Part shown: positions 52,376 to 64,000 of the stretch, piece by piece | Layout of the letters: each line of letters begins with the position of its first letter | Position numbering within the stretch: the first letter of the stretch is position 1 | From: Plumapathes pennacea | Lineage: Eukaryota > Cnidaria > Anthozoa > Antipatharia > Myriopathidae | Length of the DNA: 64,000 nucleotides | Direction: 5' to 3' | Assembly (NCBI GenBank): GCA_964036295.1 | Contig: OZ038462.1 | Coordinates: forward strand, 875,501-939,500 | Position numbers and translations under genes: made by a program | Notes under the pieces: generated by a model | The model's database searches: none | Told to the model about the DNA's origin: nothing | What the model saw: only the letters and a program-made list of their open reading frames with translations

Positions 52376-53850
52376 AAAAGGAGGGTGAACGTGTGCCAGC
52401 GGCAGCTCATTGGTGCTCAGATTCCGTGTGCGCGCGCCATTCAGCCGTATCCGGCGTACGTGAAAGAATCTGGGTGAGACGGGAAATGTTGTTTTTGCTC
52501 ACTCAGCGTATTATTTATGGGAAACTGACTCGCGTACTCATTGCAAAGTTTTTTTCCAAACTTGGCGCCTAAATGTGCATCTAAGCTTCACCCTGAGAAG
52601 CCAATACAATTTGAGAGAATGCTGTTTTGGGCCGACGTTCGATGTAATAGGACACCCGCAGCTTGTGCCAGCAGAACGCATTCAACCGGAAAACGTTCGG
52701 AGTTTGGGGCCGACTTGGCGATCCAGTCCTCCTGCGCCAAGAAGTTTTGCGCACGAAAAGGCGGGAAAATCTCGCGCGCGCACGCGTACACCGGCTGTAT
52801 TGCTTTGTTTCGGTTGGACTCGAAATTCGAGAGATAAACCGACCAACTGAAATGACCACACTGCCAAACATTTGCGACTCTAATTTGCCAATTGCTAAAC
52901 GACTAGTAACGGATTTCATTTACCTTGATTTCATTGCCTGCCCTGCTAATTCACACGGCTTCACAATGCCGCGTCCTGAATTAGTTTAAACACTAAGCAA
53001 CTGGCTTCTTGAACTCCTATGTGACTTCCAGAACTCTAACAGTAACTAAACTGATATTGTGAAGTGCCTTTCTCTTGTTGGCCTCCGCTTCTTTTTTCTG
53101 CAGTTGTCTCCATGACAGTGAACTTTAATTATTTTATAACCGATGGGCAATCTAATTCAGTATGCCGAACAATACTGACCAATGGCTCAATTAGTTCTAT
53201 ACTGTACTGTCCCTGTATGATTATTTCTGATATGTCTGTGTTCGTATACAATTTGCATTAGTCGCATGCCGTTAACGGTATTCATTCCGAGAAAATTTGC
53301 ATCTTCAGTGTCCGCCTTGAGCGGTATATATGCTGAAAAGTGTCCGGCTGTTTGCTTTAGGAAGGTGTCTGTCTTACCGTGGTGTCTGCCTACAGTGGAG
53401 TCTGCCTTAAAGTGGTGTCCGCTTTGAGGGACTCAGCAGTATCCTATATAGCCATGTTGTACTACGGCCGTACTCCGACATCTTGCCTGGGTAAAACGAG
53501 GACACATTGTGATAGCGGCAACACTGGCTGCAACGTTCGAAGGATACGTATCCTCGTACATGCGCATCTCTCGGTGTAAATATTTCAGCGCATACAAGAA
53601 CTGGCCAGGTACATTAGCGTAGATAGCGGGCGCCTGCGGGGCGTTATTGGCCGAAGATTTACGGTTTCTGTGCTTTCCTGACAGGTCATATTGCAAGCAC
53701 CGCGGTGGACATGATGCCGTGAGGACATGCAGAATCAGTGTCTGCCTTTCTGTCAATCCAACAGAGATTTACTTCACAGTTTATACGCCGAGGAATGCGC
53801 AGCTAAAAACGTTCTCAAGAGTACATCGCCGATCAACCTTCAGGGACAGG
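52376..53850. other. Intergenic, no gene recognised
   Basis: Overlapping open frames on both strands at 52541-52919 have no domain and mirror one another, so none is called. Imperfect short repeats built on GTGTCTGCCTTA / GTGTCCGCTTTGAG occur at about 53305-53430. Confidence 0.45.
53305..53430 (+). repeat. Degenerate short tandem repeat
   Basis: Imperfect ~17-bp units: GTGTCCGCCTTGAG, GTGTCTGTCTTACCGTG, GTGTCTGCCTACAGTG, GAGTCTGCCTTAAAGTG, GTGTCCGCTTTGAG. A relative with GTGTCCCCTTAATGGAG is in intron 2 of the transporter near 20670. Confidence 0.7.
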
Positions 53851-54292
53851 AAAGATGACACTTCAAGAACGTATCAAGAGGATCGTGCTGACGGATCGCT
53901 AAGGCGGCGTCGAAATGCACGCAAAAACAAGGTACGTAAGTTTGAGCCGTAAAATCCGAGTGATTCACGACCGACCGAAATCTTCCATACAAATCCTTAC
54001 AAAATTCAACCGTCATATATCACATGACGCGCGCCAGGAGCTTGGGCTACCTGTGAGAAAACATTTACTATAATATTTTTGTGAGCTCCAAGTTCCTCTC
54101 TGTGTGCTTCTATTTGGACTTTGTCTGTTGCTGCGCATAAATTGAAAGCAAATTTGACTATTAATTTCTAGTTCTCAGGCCCGCTTACAAAGTGTGGTGT
54201 TTGCACTCTCGACATGCAAGCAACCGAGACCTCGGAAAGCGCTCCAGCCTCGCAGCCTGGAAAAACGTGCATTTGGCTCAGCAGAAGTAAGA
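53850..54292 (+). other. Possible pair of plus-strand exons, uncertain
   Basis: A frame ending DGSLRRRRNARKNK reaches a strong donor (AACAAG then GTACGTAAG, about 53931). A segment at about 54179-54291 is bounded by an acceptor (TTTCTAGTTCTCAG) and a donor (GAA then GTAAGAAAG), and continues in the same phase as ARLQSVVFALSTCKQPRPRK and further open residues. No start codon or recognisable domain was found. It may be untranslated exons or coincidence. Confidence 0.2.
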
Positions 54293-54399
54293 AAGTACGT
54301 CTTGTGGATTATATTACTGCACTCTGGTTTGCAGGCAGTGCCGAACGAAATCACGGCATGCTAAAAGCCGAGCTTGAAATCTGCACTTGAACCCCATTC

Positions 54400-54485
54400 A
54401 GTCAGAACCAGTCCCTCCTCTCTCTCGTCCCCTCCCCCCCCCCCCCTCCCCAAAAATAAATAAATAAATAAATAAATAAAAAAAT
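54400..54485 (+). repeat. Low-complexity tract
   Basis: A C-rich run (CCCTCCCCC...) followed by (AAAT)n from about 54455. Confidence 0.9.
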
Positions 54486-54678
54486 AACGTATTTCCGCGA
54501 TGTGTGCATATCAACATTATAGAAATAACACGAAGCAGAAAGACACTTCTGCAGGTTTTAGCCGGCATGTTAGTTTCAAATTATTATTCACGCTGAACGA
54601 TTGTAGTCTAGTATAAGGATATCAATTTTCTATTTAGTCGAGGTAAGTCCAAAGTCATTGTGGGAACTGAAGTTGTTG

Positions 54679-55904
54679 TTATATGGCCATGTTACAATAC
54701 TCGTCAACCTCTTCTATCATGCAGCCCTCTTGACAACATTCCTCTCTGTAATCAGTGTATTCCGGCTCGAGCTGCGCCGCGTCAGACTGTGTGAACTCTG
54801 ATCTTCTCCCCAAGAACATGTTTGCTTCCGTTGCCGACCTAACTACGTCACTGTTTGCTGCAAAAAAAAAAAAAAAAAAAAGGCCAGAATGAGCTGAGCT
54901 TTGGTTTGTACCCTTGGTTCCAGAGGTTTCTCGCTCTCGGAAGCTTAGGTGCGGCCGCGTAGGGCTGAGGGCGAAACTTCGGGCGGCCGCCGCACTGTTT
55001 GGTTTGGTATTCCGGCGGGAATAAGAATTGCCAGAATATTCTGAAGTATACCGACGTCAATGCTTCACGAAAACAAAGATTGCGGCGTTTTCGGACGGAA
55101 ACGAAAACTCGTTCAGCCGAATCATAGAAAAGAAGAGATTTTCGGGGAACAGTGACATACTGTGTCTCTACAGTTTAGGAAGTTTTAGGAACATGTGGCC
55201 CTTCTGTATCAAAGACCACAAGCTCGAATCAAGTGGTGCCCACCATGCCTTAACACTCGGAAAAATTAAAAAAATAAAAAAAATAAGCGGCGAATTTCAA
55301 GATACCAAAAAAGAAATTAAGCATATTTGGCGTTCTATTATTTAGTTTTATTCCCACAAAGCGTTTTCACACACAAGTAATAGCTCTTGGTTTCTCTCAA
55401 ACAGTTTTCTTATAACCGGCTGTTTTTGTAAATCATAGAAGGCTAATTTGATGAACGTTCCTTGAATTGAATTGGTTGTCACTAATGGTGACTGCGCAAG
55501 CAAAGTGTGTTTATAAAGCTTTTCACAGTATGGGAATCAATATCTAAAGTCTTATTCTTTGAAAATACATATACTTCTTATACGCACGCAAGTTGATAAA
55601 ACACAATTCTTGTTTTATCAACACAGACTAATATAAGATTAAAGCCGGTTATTTAAGTAACAAAACTGTACTGAAAAAGTTTCGTGTTGTTCTTGCTGCA
55701 TCTACCTTAATTCAATTAAGAACACCACTTACATTTGCTTCGGCGTTTTATTGCGTGATCACAGCGACTCTCCAGAATTCTTTCGAACTGGGTGGGATTC
55801 ACGCAAAACTTGTGCTTGTAAACTTTGGCGTCAACTAGAAACGCTTGAGAAATAAGAACCGCAACGATAAGAGGAAGCACCAGTAGTAGATTTGTCTGAA
55901 CCAT
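54679..55904 (-). CDS. Insulin-like peptide precursor
   Basis: Two exons, 55904-55733 and 54857-54679, join in phase 1 to a 116-residue preprohormone. Residues 1-26 are a signal peptide (LLLVLPLIVAVLISQAFLVDA). The B-chain-like segment is KHKFCVNPTQFERILESRC (Cys34, Cys48) followed by KRR, a likely processing site. A ~40-residue connecting part contains another RR. The A-chain region EECCQEGCMIEEVDEYCNMA has Cys98, 99, 103 and 112 in the exact insulin spacing CC-x3-C-x8-C. The intron falls in the connecting peptide in phase 1, as in insulin genes generally. Donor is GTAAGT; the acceptor follows a pure T tract plus GCAG. A 5'-UTR intron is likely (55979-55916, GTGAGT to TTTTCAG). Oddity: the B-chain cysteines are 13 residues apart rather than 11. 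Expected to be a secreted hormone acting on an insulin/IGF-type receptor. Confidence 0.88.
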
Positions 55905-58815
55905 GGCTCAATCAACTGAAAATTAGGAGAGAGAAGCGTTTAGTTACGGTCGGGTCACTATTATGTATTGTACACTCACCTTGGACAAAGAAGTTACTCT
56001 TGAGGGGATCGAGTTTTTTCCACTTAGTCAGAACTTTTTACAGCTCGCACGTAGCGCTGTATAAACGGCACACTCCTTGTGTGTAATGTCATGATTTGTC
56101 TACACATTGGTCGTCTTTTATCAAAATACGGATACAACAAACATCACACTTGCTCGGCAAAGAACTTACCTTCACATTCGACTTCGCATACACCGGCGTT
56201 TTAGTTAAAATGTCAACCTGAAATAACCTACAGATATAAGATAAGCGAGAGGTAGCAGCACACGTGGGACAAATAACGGAAATATGACGTGCGCTTATTT
56301 GATTAAAACAGACGCGATGTTCCCTCTCTTATCTTTTTAACAGATATATTAAAGTCTTTGACTTGCGTTATTATATAAGGCTTCACAGCATGGCGCCTTA
56401 CAGGTGTTATCCGGCGGTATGTTTCGTGTATTATTGATTAGGCAGCCTCGCAATACGGCTGAGTTGCTTAAAATGGAAATGGAAATTTGCCTTTGCGGGT
56501 TCAACTGTTTCTAAATCATTGTTAATTTTTTATGTTTTATAACTACTTTTTGACGTTTCTTTACTACCGAGTCAATACGTGTCCTTTGCTGCTAGACAAG
56601 CAAAGCAGACTGTGGATTAGCCTGGCTATGCAACTCAGACAAGAGGAGACTTACAGTGTCAGTTCAGGTGAAATCGGCTGTATATCGCCCAAAGTTTAAT
56701 TTTAGATTCGTAAAATATATTTAAAATATCGGGGGATTGCGGGAGAGCCTCGTCTTTTCTAGTGTGAACAGAATAACAATTTAATTTAGAACTTTTACTT
56801 AAAAAGGGAGTGTTTACATCCGTTTATTTTTCTAACAACGCCGCACTATTTCCCTCATCTCAATTTTCAATATTAAAGTATTTTCTAAACTCCCTTGTCT
56901 TTTAATCCGTGGGATAGCTTACTTGTCAAAAAATCTTAAAAGTCCCCCGCAGAAGCGGATGCCGCCTTTCTTTTCACTAAAATTATGTGGGAACGGAATG
57001 TGTGCAACTCCTGCAACGCCATGCAGAACCTTGAACTCAAATACATCAGGAATGGCTTCAGCACGCGGTCGCGGCTATATATAACAACACTGATTTGGTA
57101 GTTTTGAAGCGTTTCTGCTAGCTTTGTTTGTCCAGACAAAGAAGAAGAGTTGATGTGATTTTTATACGTCTCGAAAAGTTAGTTAAAGTAGCATTGCTGT
57201 GTTGTGAAAGCCTGGAAAGAAATAACAGTATTATTTCTTAAGATTCAGACGGAATATTGGAGCAGTCGACGGGGAATTAACTTTAATACCCTGCTTTCTA
57301 AAAGTCGTATTCTCAGCAGATGTTTTTACTTTGCTTGTCTCTGTCTCTCTCTGTCAGTATATTGGATCGGACTAATTACTTGGCTAGCATGAGTGGCATC
57401 AAAGAGACTGGGTCTTTGTGTACATTATTAGCTAGAGTTTGTTTTGTCTTTGAAGTATCGGCTTATGTAAAAAATATCCAACAATTATGAAGTGAAATGT
57501 AGGCTGCGGTTAACACTGGCGCTTGCCTGACTCAACTGCTCGGTCACATGATTAAGCTGGATTAAGAAACCCAGGACCAACCCAATTCTTTCTTCTTTGG
57601 CCAATAAATTGCAAAGTTTTGATTAAAAGACCTACTAGGAGACTTGTTCTAGTTAAAAAATAGTTAAGGAAGTAGTTTTGTGAACGAAACTTTTTCATTT
57701 TCAGGCTCAAAAGTGACAGTAAAGTTAGACCAACTGGCCCTTTTTAGTTCAGTGTGGTTACGGCAACCAAGTGTGTTGATGCACAAATTTTGTAAACACG
57801 CTTTTGGGAAAAATAGCAAACTAATCCATAATTTAAGTACGGAACATTTCGACGAAAATGGGGAAGGTAGTGAAGTGGGCCCGGTTCTTCAAAGCTTGAT
57901 TAAGTCTATACATCAGATTAGTCAAAAGCTTGCCCCAGGCCTATTGGCCAAAGAACTGCAAGTTTTGTTCAAAGACCAGAAAAAAATGCATCAAGGAAAA
58001 AAACTATGCATGGGAAGAAGAGGTCTGATATACAAAACATGCACCAGATCATTTGAGGAAAATATGCATTAGGCCCGTTCGCGCGGAGAGAGAGAAGGGG
58101 GGGGGGGGGGGGGAGTTTTGCTGAAATGACAAACAAACGAGCATGCAGGCTAACAATGAAATCCTTGCTACGGTCGCCGTTTATTTGAACTCCGTTTCAA
58201 AGATCGAGTGCAGGGTGTCCCAGTGTGTGTAATCTTGTAGGTGTGAAGTATGGAAATTGCACTTTAAACATGTGACCACTTGCTAATCGAGTCGCCGCAA
58301 ACTGATGAAAGCCTTAGATAACACCAAATCTCCACTTACTTACTGCTTCCCGCGTTCCTTAAAAGGGAAGCCGACAACGGTGTTTTCACTTTCCAGCTTA
58401 TCGTGTAAGGTCCGGTAGATAACACGTTGTGAACCAAAAGCCACCTTATCAAAACGTGGAAATGGAATTACTATTGATCAATGCCAATATAATAAGTTAA
58501 TGTTTGATTACAAGAATTACTGTCATTGAGTCGGGAAACATGCAGCTGTGTTCGGAAAACAACATCGCAAAAACCGTATCCGCTAATATATGAATGGTCG
58601 ACAGGACAGACCTCTGTTTTGTGTTTTTTGGTGTTGATGTATTGCTTGGCTTCACCGACCTTCGCTCGTCATATGGAAGTGGATTATTTTTAGCCATAAC
58701 TTAATACAGAGCTGAAGAATAATCCTTTTACTTGTTTGACACCTTAGTATAATAACAGCGACTACAAGTCCATGCTTTGTACGTATATATTTACGTATAT
58801 ATTGCTGTACATATT

Positions 58816-58852
<37 letters not shown>

Positions 58853-59769
58853 GAAGTTCCTAAGATAAGACAGTTCTGCGGTGCTTGTTTGAATCATGTT
58901 TTTTTTTCCTGGCTCTTCCGTCAGTAAGTTTTTCTTTTTTTTTTGGTACAGCCGGCCCTGAAAACTGACTTTCAAGGTTCATTTTAATTAGGTTGGAAGC
59001 TATAGTACTATATGCCAGACTCAACTTGGGGTCGATGTGTGTGAACCAACTAGGCACCGCGTAATAAATTTTAATTAGCACTTGTTAGTACTTTAACTAA
59101 GCAGATGCTTAATGTTGTTTCTTTCTCAGGCTCTGCCAGTCGGAAAATGATAAAATATAAGTTTCCTTCCAGGCTTGTTTGCTCAGCAATATCAAGTCGC
59201 ACGTGAAATGCGGTTCGTTAGTGCAGTGTAAACAATTAATTAGCTAGGCAACTCTTCATTAGCAGTAAGTCGAATTAAGGGGTTTTTCTCCAAACATATG
59301 GAAAGCGACACACGGAAACAAGTTGAATAGCTTAGATAATCGAATTTGGTCGCCACCGGTTCCACGTTTGCTGTTAAATGCCGCTCGCAATTGGGCCAGG
59401 GGAAAGTTTAAAATTCAGACCTGATCAATTGAATTAGCAGCGAAACCAATAGCAAGTTTTTGAAGCTTCAAATTGTTAGCTTTCGTCTCTTGCAGGATCG
59501 TATATTTTTATAGTCATATAGAATGTTCCATTCTTAATGATAAAATTAATTGCATTGTGCACTTCGCATTAAAAAGCATCCCTCAGAAAATCATTTCAAT
59601 GTGTCATATCGTTCGATTGTCATTGATTGTCATGGCTCGTGTGTAAATCATGTAAAAACTTCTGAGAAGCCAGTAAGGCCCTTCGGATATCATTCAGCCG
59701 TGAACATCTTCTGATTCTTTGGTTTCAGAGAATATTATTTTTAACATTGAACCATGCATGGGCTTCTTA

Positions 59770-59960
59770 TTTCTTGACCCTCACTCCCAAGCTCGAAATG
59801 CAGATTCTCCCAACCTTTTTAAGAAGAAAGTGTACGATGCAGTGAGAATTGATAGTTGATCAGCTTTCATCTAAGCGCACGGCATCAAAAGCCAAGTTTT
59901 ATATGATATATCTCTATGAGTGAGAAAATGAAGGAGAAATTTGAAACTGATCACTCGGTA
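59770..59960. repeat. Dispersed repeat (ATCAAAAGCCAAGTT family)
   Basis: Boxes CTCACTCCCAAGCTCGAAAT, GCAGTGAGAATTGATAGTTG, AGCTTTCATCTAAGC and ATCAAAAGCCAAGTTTTATA. A relative of the copy at 19040-19140. Confidence 0.65.
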
Positions 59961-60609
59961 GCGAAAGGGGTCAACGCAGCGACAGGTGGCAAGCTGTCGT
60001 GTCACTTCAAGGAGCAACGAACAGAGTGTTCACATCAATCTGGTCACCCGCAGTAACATGAAACAAAACAGCTACACATCACTGAAGCCTGCATAAACTT
60101 TAAATACCACTTTTGGAAACAGATTATTGAGGGTTTAAACCCGATAAAACTCCCAAGAAAAAACATTCTCTTTCGGGTGTATTTTACATGGATGCGTTTC
60201 AACCTCTACACGAATTGAAAACACTGCCAATAATGAATTGTTTCCAAAACGATAATTTTTTATTTCTGTGTATTAAACAACTAAAAGATGTGAAAAGATA
60301 AGTAAACGCACACCCTGTAAACTGGCGCAGCGTGGAAGAACACAGAACAGTGAAATCGTGTTGGAAGGGAACATTTTTCCAACTGTTGGGCCATTAGGGG
60401 ACTACTGACAGTTATTCGACGATTATATAAGCAGAAATCATACGATATAAAAGGAAGACGGAGAGGATACAGCAGAGCTACTGATTCAATGATCTCAGCT
60501 GACCGGCATTCAGTGATGCGATTTACCTGGAACTTCCCTTGGTCTAAAACGCCCTCTGATTGGTCGGTCAAAAAGAGGAAGGAAAGCATCGTGAAGAAAT
60601 TTGCTTGAA

Positions 60610-60617
60610 TGACGTCA
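60610..60617. promoter_or_regulatory. CRE-type palindrome upstream of the ApeC gene
   Basis: TGACGTCA, the full cAMP-response-element palindrome. It lies about 40 bp before a probable non-coding first exon that ends at a strong donor (CCTCGCG then GTAAGTATTT, 60655-60664). That exon would splice to the acceptor TTTTTTTTTTTCAG at about 61473. A promoter role is inferred. Confidence 0.4.
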
Positions 60618-61179
60618 TGTTTCGTCGGATAACAAACATGGTGGCTTTTCCTCGCGGTAAGTATTTGCGTTGATTTTGTGTTTAAGAAACTAGAAAGATT
60701 CATACTGCTTATCAATGTGTCACTGGTTATCGATACGTTAACTTTGTCTTAATGCTGGAGACGTTAATGTTTAAACCACTGCGATAAAGACAGCCGGGAG
60801 TGGTTGTATTGGCTCATATAACACAACATCAGTCCTGAAATGTGCGCCAGTGGGTTCCCTTGAAGCTTAATGTCTTTTCTCTTGCTGAAAAAAGAAAACT
60901 GCCTTAGGTCTTTAATTTGTGGGGGTTGAGCTATATATCCTACGCAATCAAGGCCGGCGTGTTAGGATTTATCCTTCCATGAAATAGCCTTGTTAGTTGA
61001 ACTGGTATTGTCTCGCTCTAGTGGTTTACTCAGATCATTGCATTTCATGGAGTTTTCCAGTCACTTACCTCCGTTTCAGTAGACATTATTTGTTTCCCAG
61101 TATGAACTGGTCTTTTTCGGCGTAGAGACAAAATATTTAAAATGTGTCATTGTGATGTGGATTAAAAATGACGGCAAAG

Positions 61180-61420
61180 TTGATCGCTCTTGGAAGTGGA
61201 AGGGTTACGGGATCCTTTCATTACATAGAGCGATCAACTTCAATTTTCTCCTTCCGTTTTTCACCATAGAAATATACCACACAGTATGGAGAACTTGGCT
61301 TTTGATAACTTTTACCGTAAATGAAAGCTGATTGAACTATTTATTCTCACTATATCACAACCACTTTTTACTATAAAGGTTGGGAGAATATGCATTTTGA
61401 GCATGGAATTGAGTTACTGT
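61180..61420. repeat. Dispersed repeat, inverted copy
   Basis: Contains AGAACTTGGCTTTTGATAAC and AATGAAAGCTGATTGAAC, the reverse complement of the 59770 family. A local inverted pair (GTTGATCGCTCTTGGAAGTG and AGAGCGATCAAC) occurs at 61179-61235. Confidence 0.65.
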
Positions 61421-61490
61421 ATTGCCAATATAAGAAAACAGTTCCATTCTTTTTTTTTTTCAGTAGGTTAGGTAAGACACATGCGGAGAG

Positions 61491-64000
61491 ATGAGTGGAA
61501 TTTTAAAGATGTGGTTGTTGTTTCTTATGGTAGCCTCCTCTTTTATTTTGTCCATTGCAGAAGGTAAGAAAAACACCGTAAATTCACCAAAAGTAGAGGC
61601 GTAATATTTCTTTTTGTGTGTAAGCCCGGTTTTTCTTATGTACAACCTATGCTATAACTAGAGAGTGAATTGAACCAACTTTTAGTTGAGTACCGAGTCC
61701 TAATATTAAGTTTCTTGGGTAAGTCTTGAGGTTATACGAGCGTTACACTAAACTATAAAATCTGCATTTGAATCAATATACTGCAGTTTTGGGTAGGTAC
61801 TTCATATATGGTACACTATTATATCCGAGTTCATCATCTAGCTGACCATGAGTATAATATCTTACTCCACAGTTCATTGGCCCGCTGGCACGTATGGATT
61901 ACCTAAGCCCGTGTCGGGATGTCCGAGTGATGGTATAACCACATGGAAGGATGGTTGGACGTATCATGACACTGAGGATGATAACAATCAAAACCAGCGA
62001 TCCGAAGTGTTTCATATGCCAGGCAACTTCTCTGCTCATGGAATACAACAGAAATTCTGCATGAAGGACCAGGCGGAGGGAGGCAGTGAATTCTGGCCAG
62101 AGGGAAAATACTGCATCTACAAGAAAGGTCATTCATTGTTATTATTATTATCATTGTTATTGTTATTATTATTATTTATTTATTTATCTAATCTTTTTTA
62201 TTCTTTTTATTCTTATTTATTTTTTTGTAACTGTAATTTTGTATTTCAGTTTCTTCTCAAACTAATATACACCGCACAGTGCATAAAATACCTCAGCAGA
62301 TGAAAGTTGAGATTATCAATTCTCATTACTTTAGTCTATTAAAAAGATTGGCAACTGCTTGGGAGTGAAAGGGTTAAACCATTCGGTTTGCAAACGAGCG
62401 AGTGAACCTGCGAAGGAACACTTTTAATTCGTTCGTACGCAAGTTTTCTGAATACGGCCTCTGACCCGATGGTCGCGAAGACGTACTGCAAGTTTTTTGA
62501 ATAAGCTTTTCCCTACAACTGTTCATGGAACCGAATGCGGACACATAGCAGCAGTTTGTTGCACAAGAATTTCCAGTCACAGAAACGATGACTCAATTTA
62601 GCGATAACTGCATGTGGACCATCACTTGACTACTGTGTCCCTGTCAAAGCACACGAGACAATATTTAGTGGAATATCAGATCTTACAGTATTGCGGCTGA
62701 AGCGCGTTTTCTTGTGATCTCTTGTCAGGTGTTTGCCCATCGGGTTTGAAAGAAGGTTACATCCGCTGGGACGATGAACAGTCAGAAGTGGACGAAAATA
62801 ACAAGCACTTTGGAACCCTTCCCGATGGCACCTACGACAAACTCCAGACTAGGATAAACTACTGTTGTAGTGTATCTGGAAATGTAAACAACCCAATTCA
62901 ACTTCCTGCACTAAAGCCGTTTTACCTGCTCTCATACGGCTCAGCTCAGTGTCAGAAGGTCGCAGGAACCAAAGTCAGCAGTGAGTTCATAAAGTTTGAT
63001 GACGATGACCAAGTTAACACTGATGCTGCGCTGGGATCTCATCCTTATGGACCCAGTGAAGATCCTTTTAACCTAAAGATTTACTACTGTTACTACGAAC
63101 CAGGTACAGTGCTTCTATTCTGTGTCTGCTGCTCTTGTCCTGTGTTATTTACCCAACCCTTTTAATAAGGAAATGTATGAGAAATGCCGCGCCAGCGAGA
63201 GTTAACTAACTTTTGTCTGAGAAAGGTAATCACTAAATTAAATAATCAGAATACTGCACAATGTGCTGGTAAGCTGAAGCCACAGAATAGGGCACAAAGG
63301 CCACGGTGGTAGCGGGCATTACCCCTTGATCTACCAAAAAATAAAATAAAATAAAAAATAAAAAAAATTGTGAGCCCAAGTAATAGCAGCCATGGACAGC
63401 TGTTTCGACCTTATTAGGCCTCGTCAGCAAAAAATCAGTAAATTAAAAGTTGATTACCTTTCGGAGTGAAAAAGTTAAACTTTTCTATTTTAGGACTTGT
63501 TGTTGTGTTCAAGTAAGTCCCTTGATCTCCTGTCGATTGTCTGCTGTGACTAAAGCCAGGATATCCCTCAGCAAACTGTTGTGTCTTGAGATTAAGTTTT
63601 TAATCCTATGCCATCAGGTCAGATGAGCGAAGACGATTTGGGAACAGGAAAAGACGTAAAAAGCAAGGTATGGAGAGAAGAGTAAAAGTGTCAGTTTCTC
63701 AGTTAAAACAATAAAACGAACAAAACATGTTTTCCTTACTCGGAAGTATAATGCACAAACTAGCCATCGCCCTGACATTTTTGAAAAACGCGTATTGTAA
63801 AAGCAAGTTCCTTCTAAAACTGCGTGTGACCAAAATTGAAAAAAAGGATTACAAAATCGTGCAGTGGGAAAAAAAATTGTGTAAAACTGGGTAAACTTGA
63901 AGCCCGTCTGCAATATTGATTATACGAGGGTTTTTCCTGATTATTTTATTAGATTCCCACTGGTAAAGCCTCGTCGTCCGGATTGGCTGTCGCTATCGGT
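61491..64000 (+). CDS. ApeC (apextrin C-terminal) domain protein, probably membrane-anchored; 3' end beyond the window
   Basis: Five exons are visible: 61491-61563, 61873-62127, 62729-63103, 63618-63667 and 63953 to the edge (phases 1, 1, 1, 0). The ATG at 61491 begins a signal peptide (MWLLFLMVASSFILSIAE). Mature residues ~25-234 form one ApeC domain: WPAGTYGLPKPVSGCP at the start, FCMKD, WPEGKYCIYKKGVCPSGL, IRWDDE, LPDGTYDKLQTRINYCC, PFYLLSYGSAQCQKV, FDDDDQVNTDAALGSHPYGP and IYYCYYEPG at the end, with even Cys spacing. A polar linker (QMSEDDLGTGKDVKSK) leads into KASSSGLAVAIG, which looks like the start of a transmembrane helix. ApeC proteins bind bacterial wall components in amphioxus and occur widely in cnidarians. 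The exon 2 donor (GTCATT) is weak. The C terminus is off the window. Confidence 0.85.

Larger units (their letters stand above)
55905..61490. other. Long region without a recognised gene
   Basis: It starts with the 5' region of the insulin-like gene and ends with the 5' region of the ApeC gene. It contains a G run (58098-58112), a ~33-bp T run (58819-58851) and dispersed repeats (59770-59960, 61180-61420). The frame at 57680-58072 has no domain and includes a GGGCCCGGTTCTTCAAAGC segment typical of repeats. The minus-strand frame at 60281-60715 is likewise unsupported. Confidence 0.45.

Noticed and set aside
52541-52919. Several 60-110-codon frames on both strands
   Set aside because: They are complementary shadows of each other in a GC-rich patch, with no domain on either strand.
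57680-58072. 130-codon plus-strand frame after a TTTTCAG acceptor
   Set aside because: No ATG at the start, no family resemblance, and it contains a GGGCCCGGTTCTTC segment typical of repeats.
63494-63512. A 19-bp microexon in the ApeC gene flanked by TATTTTAG and GTAAGT
   Set aside because: Including it puts the next exon in a frame that stops at TCCCACTGGTAA near 63965. Skipping it gives a phase-perfect path into a hydrophobic segment. It could still be a rare alternative exon.

Overview
The window is from an intron-rich animal genome, and the gene content points to a cnidarian, most likely an anthozoan such as a stony coral. The evidence is spliced genes with GT-AG introns (plus a few GC-AG), an ApeC-domain gene, a MACPF-domain gene, intronless tandem rhodopsin-like GPCRs and many short foldback repeats. 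The taxon is an inference; no marker gene proves it.

Layout. 0-2.1 kb: minus-strand MACPF (perforin-like) gene, cut by the left edge. 2.1-10.4 kb: no intact gene; repeats and transposon-derived fragments. 10.4-19 kb: a segmental duplication carrying two intronless, secreted DNA/RNA non-specific endonuclease genes whose usual DRGH motif reads HRGH or RRGH. 19.2-22.1 kb (minus): a four-exon amino acid transporter of the AAAP family, head to head with 22.6-31.2 kb (plus): a 21-exon calcyphosin-2 (CAPS2) gene with DM10-like and EF-hand regions. 32.9-33.4 kb (minus): an unrecognised single-exon gene with a myristoylation/palmitoylation-type N terminus. 34-40.2 kb: a GPCR array with two intact receptors, one relic fragment, one orphan 5' flank and a charged upstream ORF in front of each receptor. 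41.3-43.8 kb (plus): a MANSC-domain single-pass membrane protein. 46.1-46.6 kb: a LINE-like tail. 49.1-50.8 kb (minus): a two-exon Bcl-2-like gene. 51.6-52.4 kb: three tandem ~250-bp units with a conserved short reading frame. 54.7-55.9 kb (minus): a two-exon insulin-like peptide gene found by joining short exons. 61.5 kb to the right edge (plus): an ApeC-domain gene that probably encodes a membrane-anchored protein.

There is no operon-like logic. The genes are independent eukaryotic units, and the main shared theme is local duplication (nucleases, GPCRs, the 250-bp array). The MACPF, ApeC and nuclease genes could all take part in secreted or surface defence or digestion, but that is inference. 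All splice models were built by eye from splice-site consensus and reading phase. No transcript data or database search was available.
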